Position numbers and translations under genes: made by a program. Positions 9,330 to 17,675 of a stretch of DNA of 64,000 nucleotides are shown here, piece after piece. Position 1 is the stretch's first letter. Every line of letters begins with the position of its first letter. Origin of the DNA: CAZLMG01 sp964560765 (GTDB lineage Bacteria > Bdellovibrionota_B > Oligoflexia > Oligoflexales > CAZLMG01). The stretch is taken from NCBI GenBank assembly GCA_964560765.1, contig CAZLMG010000002.1, forward strand, positions 211,905 to 275,904, in the 5' to 3' direction. A model generated the notes under the pieces. It saw nothing but the letters and a program-made list of their open reading frames with translations, was not told the origin of the DNA and did not search any database.

Positions 9330-11180
9330 ATGCACGCAAAGAAACGCCGAGTATACTGGCTCTGCGACAATCCCGAGCAACAGCATCGGGACAAAGCGCT
9401 TGCGCTCAATTCTCAAGGATTTGATGTCAAATTCTTCATCAACTCCGAGACGCTTTTTGCCGAGCTTCGCCAACACCGCGCGGGTATTTTTGTCATCGGC
9501 GACGAAGGTCCTGTGAATAGTGTTCGTGGTCAAATTCGCTTGTTCAGCAATCACCCGGAAGTCCAAGGGGCGCGACTGATCCTCTCGCTTAGCCAGGCCA
9601 ATTACTACACAGAAATGCTGGCTAGCTGCGGCGCATTTCGCGATATCATTCCGTTAACCTTGGACGTCGATAATTGGGTCCAGCGCTTCAGCTATGCTAC
9701 GGGCGGGCGCGCCATGAAATGGCCCGAGCCAACACCCCAAGTAGCCTTGAATGCCATCTCTGCCGTATCCATGCCTGCGAGAATTGTCTGGGCCTCGCAG
9801 GATCTATTGCGTATCGAGTCACGAATTCGACCGCAACCCGGCTCGGTGCTGCAAATTACGGGAGCGTTTCCCGCAGCCATGGGCCTAAAATCCCTGTCCG
9901 TCACCGTCATGGAAAATCTGAGAACCAACTTGCGCTTTCGCTTTTCCGATGCCTTGATCGCCAGCTGGTCAGTCCCAAGTGCCCAACAGAGTCAGGCAAG
10001 CCAGGTGTACAAGCAGATACTGGCTTCCGATCAGGGGCCACTTCCCAGGATTTTCCTTGCAGTACAAACAAGTAGCCTGCGCTCGCAAGTGCTGAGCGAT
10101 CTGGGAGCCGCTCCTTTCGACATCACAACGGCCTTGCAGAAACAAAGTATCATCGACGAACCGAGATACTTTGGGCCGAACCTTGTCATGATTGAAGATG
10201 TGCTCTGCATTGGAGATAATCGCGGCCGATTCGTCGACATGCTGGCCATTTTGGCTCCGGGCGTCCCCGTGGTCGTCCTTGGCACTCGCATCAAACACGC
10301 GGAAGCCCAGGGTCTAGATAGCACGCGTCCCATTCACGTCTTAGCCAGGCCACCGGCCAACTTGTCGCAAACTGTTATGCGTCGATACCTTGGAGACTTG
10401 CATCAGGATACGACTGAGCCTGACACCAAGGTAGCCCACATTCCTGCAGAGCATGAGCTTTCCTACTGTCAGATTCACATGCCGGCACGGATGACGCAAC
10501 TGCACCCCAGCATGGCAACCTTAAGTATTCCGCACGAGGTTGGACCTTTTGGTATGTGCCGCATCGAGAATCCCATTGTCAAGCAGGCCATCGGCCGCAA
10601 TCCATTTGCAAAAGTCTTGCAGGTGACTCCGCAAGACTACGGAAAGGAGCCAACCTTCTCTCATAGCATCAAGTGCATCTTCTCGGACATATCCGAGTCT
10701 GATGTGAAGTTGCTCGGAAAAGGATTGATCGATATCGTATCCGAGAAGCTCAGCGGCAATGTCGTCCCCTTGCGACGAACCGCCCCGGTCAAAGCGGCAT
10801 CACAGCCCCTCGTAGAAAGCACAAGCGGTGGCCTGGAAACCTCAGGAAAGGTGAACAGCGCCAAGAGCGACCCGCCGGCAGCTCTGATTGCCGTCCAGCA
10901 AGCAAAGCCCGAAGTCGAATATGATCCCATTACGCTGGATGATGTCGCCAATGTTGTAGCAGAAGCGGCGACAACCTTTGTTACGGTTGCCAAAGACGTA
11001 GCGGGCAACCGGAATTTACGCCTGATCCTAGGCTACGTCGCCTTTCTGGCGTTCTCGATCACAATCATTTACTTGGCCATAAACTATTTGAGCGACAACT
11101 GGGAGCAATCGGGAGGAAATTACACCGAGTCTCTGAAAAAGTTTGCGCCTCAGAAGTTCAATAGTGGACAGGGCAATTAA
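9330..11180 (+). CDS. Membrane protein with two receiver-like domains and PilZ-like segments
   Basis: A 616-residue protein. The ATG at 9330 has an AGGAG nine bases upstream; the in-frame GTG at 9324 is too close to it. Residues about 5-125 look like a CheY-type receiver fold (RRVYWLCDNPEQQHRDKALA, later IFVIGDEG), and a second similar unit covers about 235-350 (PRIFLAVQTSSLRSQVLSDL, later LVMIEDVL). Neither has the full Asp/Asp/Lys phosphorylation set, so I call them pseudo-receivers. Between and after them are beta-rich stretches with PilZ-like spacing. A single membrane helix (about 560-582) lies near the C-terminus, so the bulk should be cytoplasmic and tail-anchored. No named family recognised. 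Confidence 0.6.
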   Translation: MHAKKRRVYWLCDNPEQQHRDKALALNSQGFDVKFFINSETLFAELRQHRAGIFVIGDEGPVNSVRGQIRLFSNHPEVQGARLILSLSQANYYTEMLASCGAFRDIIPLTLDVDNWVQRFSYATGGRAMKWPEPTPQVALNAISAVSMPARIVWASQDLLRIESRIRPQPGSVLQITGAFPAAMGLKSLSVTVMENLRTNLRFRFSDALIASWSVPSAQQSQASQVYKQILASDQGPLPRIFLAVQTSSLRSQVLSDLGAAPFDITTALQKQSIIDEPRYFGPNLVMIEDVLCIGDNRGRFVDMLAILAPGVPVVVLGTRIKHAEAQGLDSTRPIHVLARPPANLSQTVMRRYLGDLHQDTTEPDTKVAHIPAEHELSYCQIHMPARMTQLHPSMATLSIPHEVGPFGMCRIENPIVKQAIGRNPFAKVLQVTPQDYGKEPTFSHSIKCIFSDISESDVKLLGKGLIDIVSEKLSGNVVPLRRTAPVKAASQPLVESTSGGLETSGKVNSAKSDPPAALIAVQQAKPEVEYDPITLDDVANVVAEAATTFVTVAKDVAGNRNLRLILGYVAFLAFSITIIYLAINYLSDNWEQSGGNYTESLKKFAPQKFNSGQGN

Positions 11181-12049
11181 GGATTCACGCTTGCCTGACA
11201 GCTCCGCGTTTCGACATTAAAAACTTCGTTAGCTTTACATGTACCTTGCTGCGTCGTAACGACAACGCCGTTGGCCTCATCCTTGCTCACCGATCGCAAC
11301 ACAATGGCAGTCGTCCCCAGGGGGATAAGCTGTCCCGCCGCACTCTTTACGACAATTCCGGCACTACCCTGCAAGGCTGCCGTGTAGATTTGCACGGACT
11401 GACGATAAACGTGCAACCATTTGCAGGTATATTCCTTTCCATCGGTATCCAAAATCGCGCCGAACGTGAAAGTGCCAGCGCGCTTGCTACTAGGCACATA
11501 GCCTGCTGCAAAGGTAAACAACTCAGGGCTGCAGCTAAGCTGTGGTTCAAGTCCATCTGGTGCATCATCTGGGAATTCAACTTTGGCACTAATGCTAAAT
11601 CGCTTCTTGGAATCTTCCGGGATCAAATGTTCATACGTACGCTTCAAGATGGCCGCGCCAACAAGTTGTCCCTTCACATCCAAACTTACAGCCACTGCGG
11701 GAGCATCATAAAAGACTTTTTCGTCGGTGCGAAATCGGATCTGGCTGAGGTCGGCGTCCTGGTTCTCCACGCGAACACGGCAGGACATTCCAGGCTTGAG
11801 ACCTTTGACCTTATACTCAACCTTATCTGTCTCCAGCAGTCTGCCCGAGACGGTTCCACCGGATCCGCAATCTGAAATCAGATACTGATAGTTGGACTTG
11901 TCTCGATCAGAGTTCTCGAGGTTATGGAGTGTGACGTGCACTGTGGCGATCTCCGCAGCAATTTGCGCGGAACGATCTCGCGATCGGCACGCAGAAACAG
12001 CTAACATCGCCAGAAGCATCCAAAATAGGCCAAACCAGTTAGGTCGCAT
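11177..12049 (-). CDS. Lipoprotein of unknown function
   Basis: A 290-residue lipoprotein. The ATG at 12049 begins a normal signal peptide (MRPNWFGLFWMLLAMLAVSAC) with lipobox AVSAC; an upstream in-frame start would add 12 poorly matching residues. The mature part is beta-rich with scattered cysteines (SDCGSGG, MSCRVRV, QLSCSPE, EYTCKW, GTCKANEVFN, RSCQ), suggesting disulphides in the periplasm or at the surface. Its stop codon overlaps the stop of the convergent membrane protein gene by 4 bp. Nothing identifies a function. Confidence 0.7.
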   Translation of the reverse strand: MRPNWFGLFWMLLAMLAVSACRSRDRSAQIAAEIATVHVTLHNLENSDRDKSNYQYLISDCGSGGTVSGRLLETDKVEYKVKGLKPGMSCRVRVENQDADLSQIRFRTDEKVFYDAPAVAVSLDVKGQLVGAAILKRTYEHLIPEDSKKRFSISAKVEFPDDAPDGLEPQLSCSPELFTFAAGYVPSSKRAGTFTFGAILDTDGKEYTCKWLHVYRQSVQIYTAALQGSAGIVVKSAAGQLIPLGTTAIVLRSVSKDEANGVVVTTQQGTCKANEVFNVETRSCQASVNP

Positions 12050-12185
12050 CACACCCTCGCTTTCATCGGGATAGAGGCTATGCAAAATCCATACTGCGCT
12101 GAATTTTCATCTGTCTTACCTCAATTGTAACACGCCAGCCAGAGGCCCCAAAGTTGCGCGTTGCCAACCATCGACCGCTTACAAC

Positions 12186-12215
12186 TTGACGTATTCACTG
12201 ATAAAGTGATGTAAC
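12186..12215 (+). promoter_or_regulatory. Candidate promoter and operator of fur
   Basis: A TTGACG (12186-12191) is followed 18 bases later by TGTAAC (12210-12215, four of six matches to the consensus -10). Between them lies an inverted repeat TCACT-gataa-AGTGA (12195-12209) placed where a repressor would block the polymerase. It does not match the classical Fur box. Autoregulation is possible but unproven. Confidence 0.4.
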
Positions 12216-12245
12216 TTCGTAGGTTTTTGAAGGAAGGCAAACGGC

Positions 12246-12695
12246 ATGCGGTCAGGGGTTAGCAAGGACTATACTTGGTTTTGGGAACGTTTTGATCACT
12301 ACCTTGCTAGCAAGGATCTACGTCAAACCAAGCAGCGGCGTGTCATTATTGATTACTTCCTGGACCTGAATGGGCATGTAGATGCAGAAACATTGTACAG
12401 AGATGTGCATCGCGCTGGACATGCCATTGGCCTCGCAACCATCTATCGTACGCTAAGCATGCTGCGAGAGGCTGGCCTAGTTGATCAGCACTCATTCGCC
12501 GACGGCAGAGCCATATTCGAGCTTTCAGCTCCGCATGAACATCACGATCATTTGGTGTGCCAGAAGTGCGGACGTGTCGTGGAGTTCTTTTCCGAGAAGA
12601 TCGAACAGTTGCAGCGCGAGATCGCCGAAAAGCATGGGTTCCTGCTAAAGGACCATCGCTTAGAAATGTTCGGCATCTGCGCTGCATGCAAGTGA
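12246..12695 (+). CDS. fur: Fur-family metal-dependent regulator
   Basis: A 149-residue ferric-uptake-regulator family repressor. The winged-helix DNA-binding domain includes the recognition region GLATIYRTLSMLREAGLV (about 62-79). The dimerisation domain has the His-rich sensor segment HEHHDHLVCQKCG and two CxxC pairs (CQKC and CAAC at the very C-terminus) that would hold structural zinc. The start has GAAGGAAGG upstream. Length and motifs fit Fur; PerR or Zur cannot be ruled out without a tree or the target genes. It stands alone and converges on the next gene. Confidence 0.9.
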   Translation: MRSGVSKDYTWFWERFDHYLASKDLRQTKQRRVIIDYFLDLNGHVDAETLYRDVHRAGHAIGLATIYRTLSMLREAGLVDQHSFADGRAIFELSAPHEHHDHLVCQKCGRVVEFFSEKIEQLQREIAEKHGFLLKDHRLEMFGICAACK

Positions 12696-12705
12696 GTCGT
12701 ACGAA

Positions 12706-13623
12706 CTAGCCGTAGCTCGAAACTTTGGCAGACGTCATGTCCTCGACGAAACTCTGTTGTAAGTCGCCGTCACCGTTGATCATCCAAACACCGGACTGGG
12801 TGATCGCCATGTCGGCGTTTCCCTGATCCCAAGTTGCATCGTCATTGTAGATCTCGTTCGCCGTATCAGCATAATCACGTGACTTGCTACGACCGCTACG
12901 CCAGCCCAGGTATCCCAAGAGCAGCAATATCACGCCACCAACGGCTCCGTATCGGATGAGGTTTTCATAGCGTTTCGGCGCCTCACCCTGCACATTGATC
13001 GATGTCATGGACGCCCAAGCTGCAGCAAAGCCTTCATCCTGCTTACTAAAGTTCTCGGCCAGATCCGTGTAGCTCAACAGAAAATGATGTTGCCCACTCG
13101 AAATCAAAATATGCATTTGCATCATCGGAAACTCGCCGAGATTCATCGCTGAGTAAAACATCAGCGCATCATTCTTGCCGCGATAATCAAAAAACTTGTG
13201 TTCTAGAACTTGAAAATTGGCGACCAGACTATCCTTCTTCATCATCTCAGTAAGCTGCTGACTAAACTCCGTCGCCGTGCGGGGGTCGATCGCCACTGGT
13301 TCATGTCTAGTCACCACGGTGATATTGCGGCGAAACTTGGTCTTTGTCTTATCGTCATTGAGCTTCACTTCTTTGTCGATCGGCTGCATGACCAACGTCA
13401 TCCCGGGGAAATTGCGGACGATCTCCCAACCCGCCGGCGGTGATATGGTCATTCCTAAATCTGCAAAACTCAGGGCTGATCCATCGCTGATCTCTGGCCC
13501 TTTTGGTGCTTCTTCACCAACCTGAGCCGCCTCTTCGCCCATGGCGATCGTAGGCTGTACCAACACAAAAGCCCCGAGGGTTGCAACCCACAGGGCTAAT
13601 TTCATCGGGCGATCCAGGGTCAT
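12706..13623 (-). CDS. Exported membrane protein with PsbP/DUF1795-like domain
   Basis: A 305-residue protein with a cleavable-looking signal peptide (to about residue 28), an acidic linker, a periplasmic domain (about 50-215) and a single membrane helix near 225-243, followed by a 60-residue cytoplasmic tail rich in Asp/Ser. The central domain has the pattern SFADLGMTISPPAGWEIVRN seen at the start of PsbP/DcrB-like (DUF1795-type) folds; this is a resemblance only. A GGAG lies six bases before the ATG. The 217 bp upstream are extremely A+T-rich and shared with the divergent FAH gene. Confidence 0.65.
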   Translation of the reverse strand: MTLDRPMKLALWVATLGAFVLVQPTIAMGEEAAQVGEEAPKGPEISDGSALSFADLGMTISPPAGWEIVRNFPGMTLVMQPIDKEVKLNDDKTKTKFRRNITVVTRHEPVAIDPRTATEFSQQLTEMMKKDSLVANFQVLEHKFFDYRGKNDALMFYSAMNLGEFPMMQMHILISSGQHHFLLSYTDLAENFSKQDEGFAAAWASMTSINVQGEAPKRYENLIRYGAVGGVILLLLGYLGWRSGRSKSRDYADTANEIYNDDATWDQGNADMAITQSGVWMINGDGDLQQSFVEDMTSAKVSSYG

Positions 13624-13710
13624 AATTCACTCCATCAACAGCAGCAGGTTAGAGCGGCAACAACAGCATCAACTCAGAAGATGAACCCAGGAATACACCT
13701 GAGTTGTATT

Positions 13711-13790
13711 ACTTATATTAAATTAAAGACGATAAATCAATACAATTCTATAGTTTTTATTACAATAAAATTTTATTAATATTGTTGAAT
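13711..13790. promoter_or_regulatory. Very A+T-rich divergent promoter region with palindrome
   Basis: About 80 bases with only around 11 G or C, in a window otherwise near half G+C. It contains a perfect 14-base palindrome AATAAAATTTTATT (13764-13777). It lies between two divergent genes and probably holds promoters for both. On the plus strand TTGAAT (13784-13789) with CAGAAT 17 bases later is a weak candidate. The tract could bind a nucleoid protein or bend DNA. Confidence 0.5.
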
Positions 13791-13840
13791 GGTTAACGCT
13801 CATTTGCCAGAATGACATCACAACTGAAGCGAGGGCGTTC

Positions 13841-14485
13841 ATGATACTGCGCAGCATCTACGGAACTAATGTGCCAGCGAGAGGCATTTACTGCCTCGGC
13901 CGAAATTACGCCGACCATGCCAAAGAACTTGGAAATGAAGTCCCCGATCAGCCCATCGTCTTTCTAAAAAGTATCGCTTCATTGCGCGGATTGCAGGCGC
14001 ACGACCATGCGTATCCAGACGAAACTTTTCATCACGAAGTCGAAGTTGTGGCGGTGATGGAGCAGCCACGTGCCCTTGGTAGCGTCGGCGGCTGGGCCGG
14101 TGTTGGCTTTCTGACTCTCGGACTGGACTTGACCCGGCGAGAAGTTCAGTCTGCCCTGAAGGCCAAGGGACACCCCTGGACGGCAGCCAAGAGCTTTGCC
14201 GGTGCTGCGGTAATCGCAGATCTAATTCCCATCTCAGACTTTCCAACGCGCGATCGACTCGAATTTTCACTTTCTGTAAACGGAACGATACGGCAGCGGG
14301 GGACCAGTACAGACATGCTGCATTCGATTCCCCAACTCGTTGATTTTCTATGCCAGTCGCATGCTCTGAGCCCGGGTGACCTTATTTATACAGGAACCCC
14401 TGCTGGAGTCGGCCCTATTCGCCGCGGTGATCTTTTTGAAATGCGCTTTGAAAAGCCGGAGCTCGGATTTTCAGGGATTTTATAG
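13841..14485 (+). CDS. FAH-family hydrolase (acylpyruvase-like)
   Basis: A 214-residue fumarylacetoacetate-hydrolase-fold enzyme, the size of the YcgM/FAHD1 group, which hydrolyses acylpyruvates or decarboxylates oxaloacetate. The family signature is present: GRNYADHAKELGNEVP near the N-terminus, the metal-binding glutamates in HHEVEVVAVM and the aspartate in GLDLTRREVQ, and the C-terminal GDLIYTGTPAGVGPI. It is preceded by GAGGG at good spacing and stands alone, converging on the MCE gene 12 bp away. Substrate not determinable from sequence. Confidence 0.85.
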   Translation: MILRSIYGTNVPARGIYCLGRNYADHAKELGNEVPDQPIVFLKSIASLRGLQAHDHAYPDETFHHEVEVVAVMEQPRALGSVGGWAGVGFLTLGLDLTRREVQSALKAKGHPWTAAKSFAGAAVIADLIPISDFPTRDRLEFSLSVNGTIRQRGTSTDMLHSIPQLVDFLCQSHALSPGDLIYTGTPAGVGPIRRGDLFEMRFEKPELGFSGIL

Positions 14486-14497
14486 GATTGGCTGGAA

Positions 14498-15946
14498 CTA
14501 GCGCACGAGAGCCGCAGTACCAAAGATAGCTTTTAAGTCATTGTCGTCAAAAGCGACCCCTGCCCCGAGAAAGTAGTTTGGATCCTTGGCTTGATTTCCT
14601 GTCGCCGGATCAATTCGCGTCGGATCGTCGATGCCGCCCATCATGTATAGATGGTTAAAGAACAAAACGCTGGCGTACGTTTTTAAGTGCGCCACGCGCC
14701 GAAGGGGATTGTCCTGAGTTTTCCAGTCGAACGCTTCCACCGAGAATCGCAATCGATCTCGCCAGGCGAATACATCCGCACCAAGCCCACCGGTCGACTC
14801 AAATAGTCCAAAGCGAAGCTGAGTGAACCACCAACGCTTGGCGATCTGCAGGTTGATCCGTAGACGAGCTTCCCGATCTATCGTCTCGCGCTGACGAGTC
14901 GTCACATTTGGGTCAAACTGCTCTTCAACCGGTATGGTTTCCGTGTGCGTATCGACCGTCGCCACTCTGCCATCCGTCACACCAAGGATATAGAAGCGGT
15001 CAGGACGGGTTTTGAAGTGCAGGTTAAAGTAATTCTTCATCTCTGCGGCTTCGGCATAAGCTTCACCGTGATAATCGACACCTATTTTCAACTTTGTCGC
15101 CGGAGCAATGACTTCGCGCACATCTTTGATGGCAGCCTGAATCTCGGAAATCGTCTTGTCGTCGTTCACCAGCTTACCAAGCGTACCCTCACCCGCCTCA
15201 ACTTTTTCCGCAATCAAACGAATATTCTTGGTGGCACCGCGCACTTCATCCATGGACTGATCAAAGCTCGCCAGAATGCGCTCAATGCGATCGGCGTTAT
15301 CTGTGTCAACGATAGCGCGCAGGCTGTCCGTCGCGGCGCGCAGATTGGCCATGGTTTTACGTAAGTCGGCTTGATTATCGACAAGCATAGCGCTGGCGCT
15401 CGCCGTAACTGATTCTAAATTCTCGACGATATTCTTCATCCGCGAGGCACCCGACTCTTCCCCTAACGCCCCGGCCATGGACTCTGTAATTCGCTTTACA
15501 TCTCGGGCAATGCTGCCGACCACACCGATCAGCTCGTCGACAGCCAAACTATCAGTAGATCGAGGGATAAAGCCCCCGTCTTCAATGAAACCCTGAGAAG
15601 TGTCGTCACGCCGGCGAATATCAATAAATTTATCGCCCAAGAGACCGACAGTGCGAATGTCGATCGTCGACCCATTGGGAACTTCAACCGATGCATCGAT
15701 GTCAAAGAAAACCTTGGTGCTCCCTACACCCAGCTCAACGCGAGACACCTTACCGACACTAACCCCGTTGGTTTTTACGTGCGTCTTCGGCACAATTCCG
15801 GAGGCGTCTTTCAAGATCGTGTGGTAGCTCTTCACTTCGCTCGACTCAAGAGCCCCAGGATTCAAGAACACAAACAGAGTAATGCCCGCAGTCAGCCCCA
15901 CAATGGTAAACAGGCCGACTTTAAACTCTGTGGTGCGCGCGTTCAC
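14498..15946 (-). CDS. MCE (MlaD-like) protein with long C-terminal barrel-like extension
   Basis: Substrate-binding component of an Mla-type phospholipid transporter. The GTG at 15946 is preceded by GAGG at six bases and begins the usual VNARTTEFKVGLFTIVG start; a TTG at 15970 is weaker. One membrane helix (about 9-29), one MCE domain (about 35-115, with TNGVSVGKVSRVEL and VGLLGDKFIDI), then a long helical region (130-270). The last 200 residues are unusual: alternating aromatic and polar residues (RFYILGVTDGRVATVD, KRWWFTQLRFGLFE, PNYFLGAGVAFDDNDLKAIF) that resemble outer-membrane strands. Typical MlaD is about 180 residues; this has 482. Last gene of the Mla run. Confidence 0.85.
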   Translation of the reverse strand: MNARTTEFKVGLFTIVGLTAGITLFVFLNPGALESSEVKSYHTILKDASGIVPKTHVKTNGVSVGKVSRVELGVGSTKVFFDIDASVEVPNGSTIDIRTVGLLGDKFIDIRRRDDTSQGFIEDGGFIPRSTDSLAVDELIGVVGSIARDVKRITESMAGALGEESGASRMKNIVENLESVTASASAMLVDNQADLRKTMANLRAATDSLRAIVDTDNADRIERILASFDQSMDEVRGATKNIRLIAEKVEAGEGTLGKLVNDDKTISEIQAAIKDVREVIAPATKLKIGVDYHGEAYAEAAEMKNYFNLHFKTRPDRFYILGVTDGRVATVDTHTETIPVEEQFDPNVTTRQRETIDREARLRINLQIAKRWWFTQLRFGLFESTGGLGADVFAWRDRLRFSVEAFDWKTQDNPLRRVAHLKTYASVLFFNHLYMMGGIDDPTRIDPATGNQAKDPNYFLGAGVAFDDNDLKAIFGTAALVR

Positions 15947-16070
15947 GTCAATCCTCGCAAAGAATGCCAAAGCACATTTCAGTATGGTGTCGCCAATTTA
16001 TCGGGAAGTCGTCACAAACCTTTAGCAATAAATTCAGTACTTTTAATGATTGATAAACTTCTGGCGAAAA

Positions 16071-16820
16071 TCACAGGAATTCCATCGGACCTTCGACTCG
16101 ACCAGAGAAAAACTGTCGTACGATGGGATCCTTGGTGCTGCGAAAGTCTGCAGACGTACCAGCCAATGCCACTTTGCCTTTGTACAACATGATGATGTTC
16201 TCAGCTGTCGCTAGGGCTGCTTTCAGGTCGTGGGAAATGACGACTGAAGTCATCTGTGACTCGTCTCGATTCACTTTAACGATAAGTTCATCAATCATCT
16301 CCGAGACCAAAGGATCCATGCCCGTCGTCGGTTCGTCGTATAGCAAAACCTTGGGCTTTGTTACCAAGGCGCGGGCAAGGGCTACGCGTTTTTTCTCTCC
16401 TGTGGAAAGCTCACTCGGATACTTGTGCTGCATGTTCGGCAGGCCGGCTTGCCGTAGCACTTCTTCAACTTTAATAAGCATATCAGCAAGCGACAACCTT
16501 GTATGCTCCTTCAACGGAAAGAGCACATTCTCGCCGACGGTCAAACTGTCAAAAAGCGCCGCATGTTGAAACAACATGCCGAACTTAAGTCGATAATGTA
16601 GCAGCTCGTGTCGGGATATCTTCGTGATGTCTTCATCATCGACAACAATTTTGCCAGAATCAGGCCGCAAAAGTCCCATAATGTGCTTTATGGTGACCGA
16701 CTTGCCCTCACCTGACTTGCCAACGATGAAAGTGATTTGGCCGCGCGGGATATGCAACGATAAGTCATCAAGAACTTTATGCGAACCAAATTTCTTGGAT
16801 ACATTCTGAAAGCGAATCAT
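16071..16820 (-). CDS. mlaF: ABC transporter ATPase MlaF
   Basis: Cytoplasmic ATPase that powers the phospholipid transporter formed with the adjacent permease. All ABC motifs are visible: Walker A GKSGEGKS, the Q-loop in FGMLFQHAALF, a signature LSTGEKKRVALARAL (the LSTGE variant is seen in MlaF-type ATPases), Walker B VLLYDEPTTGMDP and the H-loop VVISHD. I place the start at the ATG that opens MIRFQNVSKKFG; a GTG six bases upstream is possible. It follows mlaE by 12 bp. Confidence 0.93.
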   Translation of the reverse strand: MIRFQNVSKKFGSHKVLDDLSLHIPRGQITFIVGKSGEGKSVTIKHIMGLLRPDSGKIVVDDEDITKISRHELLHYRLKFGMLFQHAALFDSLTVGENVLFPLKEHTRLSLADMLIKVEEVLRQAGLPNMQHKYPSELSTGEKKRVALARALVTKPKVLLYDEPTTGMDPLVSEMIDELIVKVNRDESQMTSVVISHDLKAALATAENIIMLYKGKVALAGTSADFRSTKDPIVRQFFSGRVEGPMEFL

Positions 16821-16832
16821 CAGCACGTCCCG

Positions 16833-17639
16833 CTAAAATCGAATCTGCAAGTAGGTCATGATAAAGTCGCATATCAGGAGCACGAGCAAGGTCATCACCA
16901 CGGAATTCGTCGTTGCCCGACCGACACCTTTAGCGCCCCCGCGCGCCGTCAAGCCATACCAACAGGCCACCAGCGCAATCAAGCCACCAAAGATGAAGGC
17001 CTTCTGAAAGCCGCTCCATACGTCCTCAACAGTGACAAGGTCGTTAATCTTGTTAAAAAACGCACCCTGATCGACGTCAAATATGAAAACGCCAATGAAG
17101 AAGGCCCCGAGCACACCTATAAAGACAAAGATTCCGGAAAGAATCGGAGCCATGAGCAGAATCGCATAAAGTCGGGGCACAACCAGGTAATGTACCGGCT
17201 CGACCGCCATGGCTTCCATGGCATCCACCTGCTCATTGACCCGCATGGTCGCAATTTCAGCCGTCATGGCCGCACCAGCACGACCTGCCAACAGAAATGA
17301 TGTCATCATCGGCGCAAGTTCGCGGGCAAGGGCCTTGCCGGTAGCAGCCCCCATGATCCCTTCGGCACGAAAAATCTTGAAAACTTCGCCGATTTGCAGG
17401 GCGAACACGGCTCCGACAAAGAATGCGGAAAGAGTCACGATGGTCAGAGATTGATTGCCGATAAATTCCATGTGCTGAATGATGAGACCGCGCCGAAAGG
17501 GGGGCCGCATGGCCTGCACGAGCGTCTGCCGCACATACGAAGCGAATTCATGCAAATTGCCAAATATCCCCAACACACGGCCACCAAACTGGGCGATACC
17601 GCGACTGAGGAAATTCTGCTGTGCAGATACTGTAGCCAT
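16833..17639 (-). CDS. mlaE: Mla-type permease MlaE
   Basis: Inner-membrane permease of the MlaE/YrbE family (268 residues). An amphipathic N-terminus is followed by about five membrane helices. The conserved family core GKALARELAPMMTSFLLAGR leading into GAAMTAEIATMRVNEQVDAM is fully present. Works with the MlaF and MCE proteins encoded directly downstream to move lipids between the membranes. The two ArsA-like ATPase genes lie just upstream (36 bp), so they are probably on one transcript. Confidence 0.93.
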   Translation of the reverse strand: MATVSAQQNFLSRGIAQFGGRVLGIFGNLHEFASYVRQTLVQAMRPPFRRGLIIQHMEFIGNQSLTIVTLSAFFVGAVFALQIGEVFKIFRAEGIMGAATGKALARELAPMMTSFLLAGRAGAAMTAEIATMRVNEQVDAMEAMAVEPVHYLVVPRLYAILLMAPILSGIFVFIGVLGAFFIGVFIFDVDQGAFFNKINDLVTVEDVWSGFQKAFIFGGLIALVACWYGLTARGGAKGVGRATTNSVVMTLLVLLICDFIMTYLQIRF

Positions 17640-17675
17640 GCAGGAAGACTCAACATGCGAAAGATTGCCAATAGA

